From the NCBI GenBank assembly GCA_002224055.1, contig AZLU01000224.1, forward strand, positions 1 through 64,000: a stretch of 64,000 nucleotides of DNA, in the 5' to 3' direction. This stretch comes from Pezizomycotina sp. ARF18 (taxonomy: Eukaryota > Ascomycota). This document shows positions 12,350 to 25,263 of the stretch, piece by piece. Both the position numbers and the translations under genes were made by a program. A model generated the notes under the pieces. The model searched no databases and was not told the origin of the DNA. It saw only the letters and a list, made by a program, of their open reading frames with translations. Position 1 is the first letter of the stretch. Each line of letters begins with the position of its first letter.

Positions 12350-15300
12350 TATTGCTAGATACCCTTAGGTTCCGGTGACCAAGAAATGCTGATCCGGGAT
12401 TTGAGATACAAAATGACGATCGAAGAATAAATATATTGAGCGCTAAATCTCAGGAAGCGGTTATAGGAAATTATGTATTACTGATATATGCTTTTGCTTA
12501 GGTGTATCATTCGTATATTGATGTTTATGTATTTATGCACTATAGGTAAGATTATTATAAACGAGGGACTTAAATTCTTGAAGGATGAATTCTATGAACT
12601 TTGGAGGTGAGGACGAGGCGGAATGCCGCCTTTTTACATTCGTTCCTCGGGACAGTATAACAGCTATAGAGGCGTGGGGGGAGACCTAAAACGTGGTACA
12701 GATTCAACATATAATTCTCAAGCCAGTATTAGTACTATACCTTCGAAGAAGAGTATTATAACCCCTCCAATAGCAAAGAACTATCTTCGGCCTAGGCCAT
12801 GTTTCAATCATCCTCACTGACTACCTGGCTCTCCCCAAAAAACAATTTCCTGAAGAAAAAAAAGATCATGTACTTCGCAAGGGTAGTTCACTATTTCTAT
12901 GTGCATATGGTCAGAGCTATGACCTTCCTTGTTATTTGTAAAAAGCCGTTGTCACTTTGCTGGACATCCTTGCTAGAGTACTATTCAGGATGTTCCAGGA
13001 ATTTCCATTCCAGGATGTCAGTCTTATCAAACCCAGATGGACTAAAATTATAACCACACATAGCCAAAGAGAGAAAGGCCTTTACGGCTTCACGATATAT
13101 CGTTCTAATTACCGTTATTTTCTTTTTCTTTTCGTATATTTTTCCTTTTTCTTACACCCGGCTAAAGATGTTCTATCGGTGAACGCGGTTTGTTGCTTTT
13201 TTCTTGCTCGTGATAACGGGCCCAAGCTTAAAGTTTCCCTCTTCCTCCTGTTTTGTCTCAGAGATCCTGTCTACTAGTGATCCTTGGGGCCTCATTACTA
13301 TCCATCATTCTGTGGTACATTGGAAAACGTGGATACTGGAGATAGCGCTGTAGCTAATTAGCTGTCATGGGTCTTGGGAACTCTGATCCGGCTTGTAGTG
13401 CCTCAGTTCATAGACTCTCGTGCATTTCGGGCCTTCGCTCAGCTTGTGTCATGGTCTGCCCGTCTCAGAAATATGCGGCCGATACCAATATAGCAGTCAT
13501 TCATTGCCTCACTTTTGTCGCTGATTATGATCTATGTCAACAATAAATAAGAAAATACAGGCCATTTCATGCATTTTTATGAACTTGTTCAAATGCATTC
13601 CTATTCTTAACTTTCTGGTTAAGGTTCTGCGACTCCCCCAATACTTGTTTGCCAGCATCATAATTCAGCCACGGCCGACCAGGGATGTATAGCAGAAGTT
13701 GTAGGGATAGCGGGGACAAATCAGGAATCCACCAGCCGCCCAGATTAAAAGGTGGAAGAAATCCACCAACACCCGTACTGCCATCAGGGACAGTACCTGC
13801 ATCGGCAGCACCAAGTCGCTAGAGACTACAGCAGAAACACCCCTAGGATCGCCCTAAAGATTTGAACGCCGTTTGTGCAGGCCCTGCTAGCACGCAAGTG
13901 TGTCCTACATGATCATAACACTCCGCGAGCTTTCATACGAGCTCCAGGTTGCGAAGTCTACGGCGATAGCTTAATATATCACGGTATTGAAAGCCTCCTT
14001 TCCAGGCTCATCTTCGTCCTTCAGGTTCGTCTAAGCCTGTCCAACAAGCCGTGGGGTAAACATGAATCCACTTGAGCCTTTCCCGCCCCAATTACATCTT
14101 TAAATTAGCCACTCTATAAATGGTTCTTTTAATTTCAGAATTATCATTTGCTGACCATTTCCTTTCATTTCCTGATTAGTATCATCGCTGCGTACGAAGA
14201 GGGAAGGTGTCTTCTGTATTTTGGGCTAAAATGAAGCGAAAAACACACGATGAACAGCTAAGAAAGCGTGAAGAAGTCCCCAAATACCGGGAAGAACAGA
14301 AAAGATTATTGTGAGAATGCTTGAGGGTGTGTAGTTATCTATCGCTCTCGATGCCACGGACCTTTCTTATTGTTTCAACCAGGATGACCCCCTCGCGCTG
14401 ACTTGTCAAGTCTAGAAAAGAATATAGCAGTTTGTGGTTCTAATCTTCCGAATATCTTCGCAAGGGGGTATCCGAGCCCCTCCTTCTAACGCCATGGGCT
14501 TTTGTATGTAGCAGTGGGGCCCATCGCGCATCTTCGTTTGCTCACCCTTCATAGCCATGGAAGGAGCCTGTTCAGACTTATCGCCGGCCATGCTATTTCC
14601 ATCGTTCTTCCATATTCGCCGTTAACGCGCCCAGTTACGCCAAGGAAGATCCGGGAGTGACTGTTGCAGATTTTTTCGTGGGAAGAAGAAAAGAAAAGAA
14701 GCAAAATGAAGGGCTTTGAGTAACATTAACATCACTAATTACAACGTATATCCTATGTTCCTCATTTCGCTTAGATGGGATCGTGAAGGAAGAAAGAAAA
14801 TATTTTCGGTCGTTGAGATAAAAATTGGCCAAGGTCGGTTGGTCCGCGTCCCTCCGAGTCTGCGCCTCCAATTATTGCCACAAGGATTGCTCGCCCGTTT
14901 AATTCATGTAAATATCGCAATTTTCCTCTATCGTGTCAGAGTTTTACCCCGTGATTCCAGAAGTAATTTCGCGTTCTTCCTAGTCCAGTCGCGTATTGAG
15001 CCAGTGGAGGCAATCGCAATCACGGTATACGGTATTCCTCTTGGAACCACCAATCCGCACTTCCAAAGCGTCTGGTTAGCGGAGAATCGTGAGGCGAAGC
15101 CCTAATTCTTCTCCCAAGACCCCATCTGGAACCACGAGAGGCTCTTTAGCTTTACGGCTCGTGGAACTTTCTTAACTCGTGTCTTGGTAATCTCAGATCC
15201 CGGAGGCCAATTAACCTTTCAATTCTCCTACGATTCGTGCATTGACACATATATTAACCCGAATGACATGGATAAATACTCCTTATTCATTGAATGGGAC

Positions 15301-18300
15301 ATCTTTCTTCGGTTATCGTACCGAGTCCTGATTTCGATTCGCCAACCCGTTGGCCGAATCGGATATAATACTTTCGTTCCCACGGTGTTGAGCTATCTAG
15401 ATAAAAAAGAATTCCAGGAAAACACGTACGATGCTTTCAGGAGATTGTGTTATAATTAGACGAAACCTGAGATCGCAGGCCTCGATCTCCATCACGAGGG
15501 TTTTGCTAGATTCACTACCTAGCTTAGATTATAATAAAACTTACTGTCGTCCATGATCAACACCCGAGTCTTCGACGATCTTCCATGACAATATCATGCT
15601 TCACTCCCGAGAAGGTTTCATTGACTGTGAGTCGGGGGATCGTTCTTGATCTCTATACCACGTAAACTGCCAATCTATATCTCCACTATTAATTACCCTT
15701 CAACAAAAAGGATTCAGGAGTTTGGCTGCGTGCAGCGTGGAGTCTAGCATGAAGACATTAGACCCTCTCCGACCCGGAGTTAATAAGAAATGTTCTCATG
15801 ACATTTCACTAGATCGTCGCCATCGTGCTAACATGACCACAGAGTATGAGACCTCGTACAGTACTACATTCTCTAACATTCTCTATCGTTTATCTTTAAC
15901 GCAGCCAGGATTCAACTGTCATATCAGCTCCCCTTTAGCTCATGAACGATCAATATGAACGATCAATATTGTCAATAATAATAACGTTTATAGTACCTTC
16001 TATTCGTAATCGAACTTTATCGATTATACAAGTCGATGGCTCGATATCGCGTGGCTTCCAACCATCGAGAAATTCGAGAACTTGCTCGAAAGAAGTCCAT
16101 TTTTAGCCCCTAATAGTGCATAATTTGCTTCCGTATTGAATGAAAATCGGATGAGTTAACTAGAACTTCTATCGGAATACTGCATTCACGAAGTTATACC
16201 CCGCGCTTGAAAAAAAAAATGAATATGGTGAATTATCGAGAAAACGTGGCCCTTCCGTCACTCCTTCAGATGCTAAACGAACAGAGTCATGGAGAAATCG
16301 CGGGATTTGACAGTGTAACCCGGAGTGTGAGTTGGAGATATTCACCGACGTCTCCCAAGAGCAACTACTAGCAAGCGTTGAGTTAGTTTTCTGCAAGGGC
16401 CCTCCTTGGTTGAGACAACGAGGGGACCCAGAGCGTAATCGCTTGCCTCGTGGTCTAGAGATGTCCGGGTAACGGCAGCCTGAGCACTCTACCAAGAGCG
16501 CGGAAGCCGATTAAACCACTTTATCTAGCAGGATGAACCTCCGTAAACACTAGGGCATTTTATAACTTTCGAAACAGTATTTCAATTCCGCCTCGAGTTC
16601 AGCCAGAATGCTAGGCCTGGCTTAGTCTAGACTGACTCCAACCGGATCGTGCTTCTTCCTAACTATTCACGTGCTGCCGCGTGGTATTGAGCCTTCACTG
16701 GCATCTCGCAATCTACGCGTCGTCACCTGCGTTCTAATTTAAAATAACCTTAAATTTTGCTTTACGATGGTGTTTAGCGTGGGAGTTATCGAGAAATGAA
16801 ATTAATTGAGTAGATTTAATTTCGATCAGGAAAGCGAGCAGGAAAGTATATATATCCGCTGGTAATTGGTTGGGATCCTTTACCGAAGCTTTGTTCAACC
16901 CCGGTTCCGTGGTCATTTTGATTGCGATTCTAATCGCCGACCGTCCAAGCGAGAAAAGCTTCGGGACAGGACGGAAACCTAAGAGTAGGTCACGAACGGA
17001 AATAAGGAAGAGAGGCGGTAGACGGGAGAACTTGAAGATCGCAGGAAGGGAAAAAATGGAAAAGGAAGATGGAAGATAGAAGATGAAGAAATTTTCTGGG
17101 GAAAATTGCATAAGGATAAAACGCCAGTTCAACTCAAGCACGTAGCAAATCGACGCAGGCTCCACACACAACAGTAACGCCGTTTATTTGCCGATCCAAG
17201 TAAAAGTTTCAAATCCTTCTCGATGTTTTGGGTAGCTCCAGGTTAAAGTCAGGGTTCACGGATAAGTGTGTATCCAGAACAGTAATGTCTTTCTGAATCC
17301 TTACTCTTCCAATTTGTCCGATCTCTAACTCTCATCGGGGATCCCTGATTGGCACGCGGAAGAAGGATTTCGCGTTGACGTTGTTGTTAAAACTGTAGAC
17401 TGGTACAATTAAGAAACTTTAAACATTAATTTCTCAACTGGTTGTGTTGGGATTAGAACATGTTTAATAACTCCTGTGCAGGTATTTGATATCTTTCCTG
17501 GATCGTTCCTTGCTCTAGGCACCCATAATCTGTTCCTGCGGCTATAAGGGAGCATGCGTCGGCGAGCAGGAACAGCCTTGAAATAAATGCAGGCATTCGA
17601 CGATCCAGCAGGTGATGAAGAATGAAAGGCGCATGGATTGGTCGTTATGGTAGACCAATCTGCAGGGGCATATGTAAATTTCGCCGATAGCTAAGCGCTC
17701 CCGCAACTCCCTTTCGATCTACCACCGGCGGAGTCAGGTTGGCGTCGATACAACGAACGCGACTAATATTAGCGAAGCGGAGAGCGGACGGAACGAAACG
17801 CGCTTTTGATCGGGATCGGAGGGCTAAACAGACATGGAAATCCCAATTTTCGGGAGTGCTGGTGATGTGAAACTGGCGTAAAACTATAATATTCCAGAAA
17901 TATCCTGGCATCGAATGCCCGCGAGTCTCGGAAAGCAACGGAACATCGAAGCAATAGCCAGCGCGAAGGTTGAACAGCTTGGGGGTACGAAATCAAAAAC
18001 ATCAGTAGATCGACAGACATGACATGACAGAGACATCGCGGCACTACGTTACTTTAGCCACCGATGATAATAATTAAAGGCTATCATTTGCATAATACAC
18101 GAAATGGAAAAGGGGGCTAAATAAGTAAGCGGGAGACGCAGCATAGGATGTTATACTACGGCGCCGAGCACCAGAAGTTTGTACGTCCTTCAACTTCTAA
18201 TTGTCGTACCAGACGTGTGATGGGCATATGAAATGGATCATGTGAACCGGAGTATGATGCCCTTTCCGGTTCTTATGCGATGTTCCACGATTAACATCTT

Positions 18301-18642
18301 GAATATCTACTGGGAATGTTACAATTCCAGTTAACGCAGAGGAGAACTTTTCTAGTTGTTCTCGACCGTCTGGGTTCGCGTCGCAGCCCAAATGTAATAC
18401 TAGTGATAGCAATGCCACTAAATGAAAATTTGAAAACTGAGATCTGCTGCGCAGTGTCAACTATAAATAACTCCATGCTTGCCCAGTCCAGATTGTTATA
18501 CTTCATGATATTCGGGTCCAGCAAAAACCATCGTAGCAAATATTACTCTCCGCTATACCTTCGCTTCAGAGAATCATCCCATCACAGATTTGCTCGTCTC
18601 TGTGCAGCGACTAGTGGCTTATAGCTTTAGCTGAAGATCAAG
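12350..18642. other. Long gene-poor tract, no gene recognised
   Basis: More than 6 kb of AT-rich DNA with scattered short open frames on both strands (for example 14716-15105 +, 16734-17171 - and 17645-18044 -), none carrying a motif I can name. A 13-base direct duplication (gaacgatcaatat, twice) lies near 15945-15970. A minus-strand frame at 18197-18460 starts with a hydrophobic leader-like segment (LVALLSLVLHLGC), too weak to call a gene. The right end must hold the promoter of the hydrophobin-like gene at 18643. Confidence 0.45.
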
Positions 18643-19148
18643 ATGCGAACATCAACCCTACTCACTGCGGTCGCAGGTCTCGCCGTCAGCACTCACGCCA
18701 TAACGTGCCCCAAACAATACAAACCCTACTGCTGTCAGTACTACACGGCAAAAGATAAACTCCTAGGCAATAATGAGATACTGCAATCGATCGCAGACGG
18801 CCTGGGTATTTTTCTCGCGACATTGAAGTTGGAGATCGGCCAGCTTCCCGACAGCGCGAATGCTGGGGCAAATTGCAAAGGTGGGACTGTACCGCTCTGT
18901 GTTTGTATGGGGAAGTTTCATGGAATGCGGTGCCAACTTGAACTGATCTTACCGTCGTAGCGGTTTCTGCAACTGCTACCTGCACAGGGGATCAAGATAA
19001 AGGACCCGTCTGCTGCGCCATCAACGCTCTGGTATTGCTTACTTTCTAGAATTTCGTTCTGCTTTTCTCATCGTTTGCTTCGGCCTCCAAATAGTATTCT
19101 AACTTTAGAGTCAAGGGTGCTGCCATTTACGACTGTCTACCACAATAG
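18643..19148 (+). CDS. Hydrophobin-like small secreted protein, copy 1
   Basis: Hydrophobins are secreted amphipathic proteins that coat hyphae and spores; eight cysteines in the order C-CC-C-C-CC-C define them. The start at 18643 gives a signal peptide, MRTSTLLTAVAGLAVSTHA, then C-x7-CC (CPKQYKPYCC). About 46 residues later comes the fourth cysteine, in GANCK. An intron at 18881-18960 (GT to AG) joins to SATATCTGDQDKGPVCC, giving C-x8-C-x9-CC. After a second intron the end reads VKGAAIYDCLPQ and stops at 19146-19148. The exact edge of intron 2 does not keep frame, so a base may be missing. Spacing from C4 to CC is identical to the neighbouring copy at 20110. The C5-CC gap of nine is longer than in textbook class I members, so the class is uncertain. 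Confidence 0.72.
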
Positions 19149-20109
19149 ATACCGCAGAGTAGACTAGCGGAAGTTATCGGAAGGAACGGAACTGAATTGG
19201 CTCGAGTGCATCGGGGAAATTGACTGCCAGCGTTCCTGTGCCTTTGACCTGTTGCAATAAGAATATTTAGAAAGAAAACCGTAATGCAGTAGCTCTGTAC
19301 TCGACATTGGAATTGGAATATTCTTTATTAGTGAGATTTCTATAGCGCCAAAGTGAGATAGTGGCTACCAGTGCCACCAACGCCACTCGAGGCATAAGGC
19401 ATATAGTCAGTTATAGCTAAAACCCCGCAATGCCTTGCTCTAACCTCCGGCGACTGCTGATAAAATCAATTCACACTTGATCCGCACGAGCATCGCCAGA
19501 TTTGAATAGAACTGTGGCGATAGTATCTACCCTATATCTATATTCTCAAAAAGGTCCGTGATACTGGAAATGCTAATAAATAGCGTCCTTTCCTTAATTC
19601 GACATTTAACCGGCAATGAATCCGAAGATAAACGTTTGGTGTACAACCTAATCCTTTCGTTAAATGTCCGGCTTACCTGCTCCACGTTGCACAACGGCGT
19701 CGTTCCCGCCCGGCAGGAGTGCAAGGAGGATCATCACCATTACCTGTTTAGGGAAGGACGATAGAAACACCTACTCAGTCACACAAGCTCGACGACGATC
19801 TCGGGCACTAAGTCTATCCTAAGTCTCTGATCTGCTAATACTTTGGCATAGAATATAAATATCCCCAGAATGTTCTGGCGCAGACTCAAGTCCTATAATG
19901 CAGTTATCTAGAATCATGAACTTGAGAGGATTCCGTCTAAGTTCCAGGAACTCGTAAAATATTATCCGTTATAAGGTGTATAAAATCTCATACTCCTACG
20001 ATCCGATATCCCCAGAGGGCCACCTCTGTCTCAAGTGCCCCTATCGTATACTGAATTCCCCCGATTTACTATAACGATCCGTTTATAGTAGAATAAAAAT
20101 ATCGCACCG
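19149..20109. other. Intergenic between the two hydrophobin-like genes
   Basis: About 960 bases with no recognised gene. It holds the 3' end of copy 1 and the promoter of copy 2; several TATA-like stretches (tatagtagaataaaaat, 20085-20101) lie close to the second start. Confidence 0.5.
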
Positions 20110-20604
20110 ATGAAATTACCATTGTTCTCGCAGTCCTCTACGCGCTCGCCGTGCACGCGGACGATCCCTGCGGCAGCGATCCGAAATACTGCTGCAAAGG
20201 CTCCCTCGAACAAAAGTCGCTCGACAAAACATCCGACGCGACCCGCGAAATCCTCGCGTTGTTCAACATCAACTTCCAGGATCTCAAGCCGGGTTTGAAC
20301 CTAGGCTTTACCTGTGAAAGTGAGCTCCTTCTCAACTATATCCCTACGGAAACTCAGCACGCAAATATCAGAAGGGAACAAAGGGAGATTGCTCACTCTT
20401 TATTGAAAATGAAAATAAGATTACGACCCAACGACCGGCTGCACCAGCGACGATAAGAAGACTCAAATATGCTGCGTGGCTAATGTTAAAGTAAGTATTA
20501 CGGACGTAGTTGCGCTTGGTAACATCCTCACCTCCGATCCAAATGGCTGACTTTCTGCAACACTGTAGAACGCTGTCGTGTATAACTGCCAAAAGTTTTC
20601 GTGA
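20110..20604 (+). CDS. Hydrophobin-like small secreted protein, copy 2
   Basis: A paralogue of the gene at 18643. The ATG at 20110 is followed, after a one-base frame change, by a hydrophobic leader IVLAVLYALAVHA, then DDPCGSDPKYCC (C-x6-CC). Thirty-nine residues on comes GFTC. Intron 20320-20419 (gtgagc to aag) joins phase 1 to NYDPTTGCTSDDKKTQICC, giving C-x8-C-x9-CC. Intron 20491-20568 (gtaagt to tag) joins NVK to NAVVYNCQKFS, which stops at 20602-20604 (CC-x11-C). All eight cysteines are therefore present in hydrophobin order. The 39-residue loop and short tail favour class I, though the C5-CC spacing is unusual. The frame change in the leader falls at a run of C, so it may be an assembly error. 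It probably coats the cell surface. Confidence 0.8.
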
Positions 20605-21359
20605 TAAAGACAACGACTAGAGAGGGAAGGAGAACCCTCTAATTTTTCTGCTTGAATACGCCAATGACACTTCAGATCGCGGTTGGATACCTGTAAAAAT
20701 GATATTCCACAAACGACAAACCTGTATTCCTTAGAACAGCCCTGTAGGGACCTTAAAACCTGCTACAATATCACTGATTTGAATACGCCCTCGAGAAGAT
20801 ATCTATTGCACGGCAGATAAGCTTTTGCCAAGACTTGTATTACTCTATTTAACAAGATATCAGAATGGTTCACCTAAGACCTATAACCCGATATATACAT
20901 GTAGTTTAAGAGACAGGCCTCACTAGTCGCGTATAAATGAAGGCCGCTATTTCGAAGTCGAAGATATTCCTATCAGATTGGTGTTTGTACTCTCCTAGAT
21001 GGAGCCGTATCGCGGATATAAGAGTGCCATGGATGATAACCTCACGGGTACTTTTTGCGTTTCGCGAATAAGAATTCACAGCAGTAGTAAGCACTTTACC
21101 CAATTCGTGCTGCGATCGCCCCTTTATCCTCGAGGATAAGCCCGAACCTGTAAATTTGGGGGAATGAATAAAACCCGTGCTATGTCCCGCGATCAAACTT
21201 GGATATTTCTCGACCGAACCAAAAAGCTCGAGTTTCGTCCCAGAGATTCATGAGTTCCTCTTATTAAAACAGCCGACGATCCCATGGTCGTTCTTCTTGG
21301 CCCCTGAACCAAGACGTGGACACTCCCGAAACACACCCCTTACCGAAAGCGCCTCCCCG
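20605..21359. other. Intergenic, promoter side of the Zn2Cys6 gene
   Basis: No gene recognised. The DNA is AT-rich to about 21150, then becomes more GC-balanced towards the start at 21360. Confidence 0.5.
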
Positions 21360-23548
21360 ATGCGCGATCAATTCGTAATGCTCGACTCCATCACTTCCTC
21401 CTCCGCCGTAACCCCACAGAAGCGTCCCCGACCGGTGAAATCCTGTCTCAATTGTCGACTCAAAAGCTGAAATGCGACCGCGAGCAGCCCTGTGCGCAGT
21501 GTATCCGCCGGAAGTGCGCCGAGGAATGCGACTATGACGAGAACGCTGGCAGTCTGGGCACCGTCGGTATAATAAACTCGACAGCAACGAGCTGCAATTA
21601 CACAGCGCTCACGCCGCTGGCGAAGAGACAGGCGACGGAGCCAGTCGTGGATTCCATGATAGTAAACGAAGAGCTCAAAGATGAAGTCAGGGAATTGGAG
21701 GCACGCGTCGTGAGATTAGAGGCGATGATTTCCGGACTTGAGGGAAGAAAGCGGCGATTGTCCATAACGGTTTACTCGACAACAACACCAATACTGTGAA
21801 TAGTTCATTGCAGTCATCATCGAACACGAAATCAACGAAATACTACGGCCTCAGCAACACTCGCTCTCTCGCCCAACTCTTTCCTGACGTAGGCGTCTTC
21901 ATTAGAACCGTACTGAACGAACCATACATGAAACCCGAATGGGAATTACTGAATCGAAACTTCCCGAAGCCGAAAATCACACGCCTCACGTCGTCATCTT
22001 CGACTTCATCGCCCCCGCGCATGAGCGACATCGATACGATGCTAGGCTTACTACCGCCGCCAGAGATCTGCGAAAGACTCGTAGACGTTTACGACAATTA
22101 CTTCCCGAAAGTATACCAAATACTCCACATGCCCAGCTTCCGGCAGCAGTGCGAACGGTTCTGGGGATCGACGAATAACGACAACAGCGAGTTCACGCCA
22201 CTCCTAGCGCTCGTCGTCGCGTTCGGCGCACGGCATGATAACAACACTTCTTTCACTATAGATTACAGGAAAATATGCGCCCTTGCGGACTCATACATAA
22301 CAAACTTGGAATTAAAGAAACGACAGACGCCGACCGCGATACAGACTTCAGTCCTGCTGATACTCTCAATGAAGATACTCTGCGCTCCAGCGGCACAACT
22401 CTGGCAGTATTCTGGCGAATTAGTAAGGCTCGCGCTTACCGTGGGATTACACAAGGAAATAGAAGATCTGGGTTGTGGTGTCGATATGGGCAACATGCAG
22501 AGGGAACTGAGGCGGCGGGTGTGGTACATTATAGCGAACTTAGACGTGGAATTGAGCATGGACTGCTGCATGCCGAGCTTGATACAAGTCACACCATGGA
22601 GCTGCATGGTACCAGACGGTGGGGAGGAAGGCGACGAGGAAGGAATATGGCAGACGGCGCATGCAAGATTACTGCCGCTGAATTTACGCGCCTTGGAAAT
22701 TTTATCCAAGAGTGCACGTGGCGCGGATCCGGCGGAAATACGGCAGACGCTTTTCGAACTAGAAACCGGTCGAACATCCCTTCCGCAGCAGCGCGGTACT
22801 TCAGCTGTTCTACCACAGAGTCATCGCAATCGCTATACAATGCTATGATGCTAGACCTCTGCTTCCGGCGGGTAAGCCTCTCCCTGACCACTCTCGGGCT
22901 CCAAATCCCCGGTTTTCTCGAGAGTAAAGATGATACGAGCCGTTGCCTGGCGCTCTGCATGGGTGTGATATCCCACTCCGAATCTCTCCTCGACGACGAT
23001 GAAGACAGCGAACTGTGGAAGGTGTTCCACGCTTTTAACAGCGACCACTTAATCCGCGCGGCACACGCCGTGTGTTTCTGCCTACGGCTCTTGAACCCAT
23101 CTGAAGCACATATATCACCATCTCTAAAACCGGCGCAGTTCTTTGAACTGGATATCCTGCGGCAACGATACGACGTACAGTGGACGACTTCGTGAGGCTC
23201 TGTATTAGCCGGAAACCCGACCTCCGCCTGCTTCTAAAGCAGATAATCGCGCTGTGTCTCGCTTCAGAATCTACTAAAATATATAAATCTCAGGCGAAAC
23301 GGACGGAAGCGATGAAGACAAGGATGCGCACTTGCTTAGACATGTGTAGAGAGCGGCATGCGGCGGACGTAAGGATGAGCATGGTATATGCGGATAGCAC
23401 GGGCACGAGGGGAAGCATGGATAGTGGTAGTGATTTGGGCAGCTTCGGAGGCGGTAGTAACGGTGCATGGGATCAGTATGCCTGGGGCGATTTTGAGTTT
23501 GATGTGAACGCTCTGAACTGGAATATGGTACTGTTTACTGACTCATGA
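21360..23548 (+). CDS. Zn2Cys6 fungal transcription factor next to the FAD monooxygenase, frame-broken
   Basis: A Gal4-type DNA-binding regulator. The start at 21360 gives MRDQFVMLDSITSSS, then the zinc cluster: KSCLNCRL continues one frame over as KLKCDREQPCAQC and ends CAEECDYDE, so all six cysteines are visible across one missing base at an A run (about 21468). A dimerisation coiled coil follows (EELKDEVRELEARVVRLEAM), then an Asn/Ser linker, LAQLFPDVGVF, and the fungal middle homology region with VYDNYFPKVYQILHMPSF, LVRLALTVGLHKE and RRRVWYIIANLDVELSM. The C-terminal part includes LQLFYHRV in one frame and CLALCMGVISHSESLLD in another. The end reads WDQYAWGDFEFDVNALNW and stops at 23548. 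At least four single-base frame changes occur. It converges on the NmrA-like gene and lies 1.7 kb from the monooxygenase, so it may regulate both; that is inference. Confidence 0.88.
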
Positions 23549-23701
23549 GGAAGAGACTGCTGGTCTAGCCTAGTGTGGATGTATTTGTATTCAAAAGACG
23601 AACTATCTATGTCTATATCGAATATACAGGCGCAAAGCAAAAAAATACATTAAACATTACAAACAGTATAATAGACGGCAGTGAGACGTATAAAAAATCT
23701 C

Positions 23702-24367
23702 TCAATTTGTAATAACAACAGCCCGACTCTCTCCCTTCTCATTCTCAGCAGCATCTACCAGCCACCCGCCACGCTCTCCCTAGTTATACTCGGCATCCAC
23801 CCAGCTCCCTCTCCCGTCGTTCCCCACTCCTTGACCTTCCCTTCTCGCCTTCCTTCAGCATCGCAGGCCTCGCGATAACCCATTCCACGCCTCCATCCTC
23901 CTTCGCCTCCTCATAAACAAAGTCATGGTCTTCAAACTGGGGCGCCATATTGCTCTTCCGTATCAGCATCCTCATCATGCAGTTCATGTACTTGAAACTT
24001 TCTCCAGATCCTAGCGCGGACATGATCACGAGCCTTTTGATCCCTTGTTGTTTCATGGCGGAGCGGACATTTGAGAGGCAGTCTGCCATGAACCGCGGTG
24101 GGACGATTGGCTTGGAGAAAGGGGAGTCGGTAGCACGTGGGCGGCGAGGGTCACGATGACGGCGGAGGGTAGCGTAAGGGAGGATGTTATTGCGGTGGAT
24201 ATGTCGGTTGCAGAGGTGGGTGTTCCGGTGATTGTGGTCAGGGAGGAATGCTGAGGGATGGATGAGGGGTTGCGAACGAGAGCTGTTACAGTGTGACCTC
24301 GCTCGAGGGCATCGGAGAGGACGAGGCGGCCAGTACGACCCGAGGCGCCGATGAGAAGGAAATGCAT
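23702..24367 (-). CDS. NmrA-like NAD(P)-binding (Rossmann) protein
   Basis: A member of the atypical short-chain dehydrogenase / NAD(P)-binding family that includes NmrA and HSCARG-type proteins; they bind NAD(P)H as sensors or reduce small molecules. The start at 24367 gives MHFLLIGASGRTGRLVL, with the G-x-x-G-x-x-G dinucleotide motif, then ALERGHTVTALVRNPSSI. After a frame change the protein continues QQGIKRLVIMSALGSGES, FKYMNCMMRMLIRK, EDHDFVYEEAK and VEWVIARPAMLKEG, all usual for the family. It ends WLVDAAENEKGE and stops at 23702-23704. Two further single-base frame changes lie near the C-terminus. It is about 220 residues, matching the family. It diverges from the FAD monooxygenase across a 0.9 kb gap, so the two could share a promoter region. 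The substrate is unknown. Confidence 0.82.
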
Positions 24368-25263
24368 TGCGCTTGAGGTGAGATGAGTAGTGACAAAGTG
24401 GAGAGCAGATATAAAGTCGAGTGAGTGGTCGAAGAGTGATGAGAGTCTAGTGAGAGAACTTGTATGAGCTGCGCCGCACTTCAAATTGTAAGAAAATATG
24501 GTTTCTAGAGATGAGGCGAGTTTGTTTATCGTTTATGGTGTCTAATCAAAGTCTACTGGTGATAGAATTTGTACGAAAGTCTCGATGTTTTCAGGATGGT
24601 GATTTGATCGAAAGTACGGATGATATAGCGACTTTAAGTATAACAATCCTGTCGGAGTTTTGTAAACTGCATTGAGCTATTCTTGACATCTCCGACCCGA
24701 GCATTGAAGCATTCGACCGCTCCGACCTCTTGATGACCAACAAGGCGATGCTATAGTCATCTTGTCGCGGGATCTACCAGACCGGCCACCGGATCCGATA
24801 TTTCGGCTCCGATACATCCGGACCCGACCTCAACCACCTATCTTCGCCAACCGATGCAGGGCGGGAACGGAGCCGGACGTGGGCCGCAGTAAGCGTCAGC
24901 GGCGCGATTAAACATTATGGCATCCTTTATTCTAGCTACTGATCTCTAAAGCACATCTCTGAAACTCATGAGGGAAGCTTATCGAAGACCGAAGAGAATC
25001 GCTCCTCGGACTGATATCGATCCTAACACTACGTTTTCTTTATAAAGTCGAGCTCTCCGGCTCCCCCATCAATTTCACAATCATTATCATAAACACCATC
25101 TATCGCTCAAACAAAGCTCGAGATATTTATATAAATAGACCTTCGGTATCTACTTTTAAAGCGTTCCAAGCAAGTCCACAAATATCTAAGCACTTCGTCG
25201 TTCCTCAAAAAGTCTCAATTCACTTTCCCTTTACTACCCCTAGCATAACATCGGACGGTCGTA
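24368..25263. promoter_or_regulatory. Divergent promoter region between the NmrA-like gene and the monooxygenase
   Basis: About 900 bases separate two outward-facing genes. The middle (about 24690-24900) is GC-rich and holds repeated ctccgac / ccggaccc-like words. Such CGG/CCG-bearing words are the kind of half-site Zn2Cys6 regulators bind, but no clean inverted or direct pair stands out. On the monooxygenase side there is a TATA-like tttataaag at about 25038 and ttatataaatag near 25128, followed by C/T-rich DNA before the ATG at 25264, a common fungal promoter layout. Confidence 0.45.

Noticed and set aside
16734-17171. Minus-strand frame of 145 codons in the gene-poor tract
   Set aside because: The composition is biased to Phe/Ile/Leu/Ser as expected from AT-rich DNA; no domain or neighbour support.
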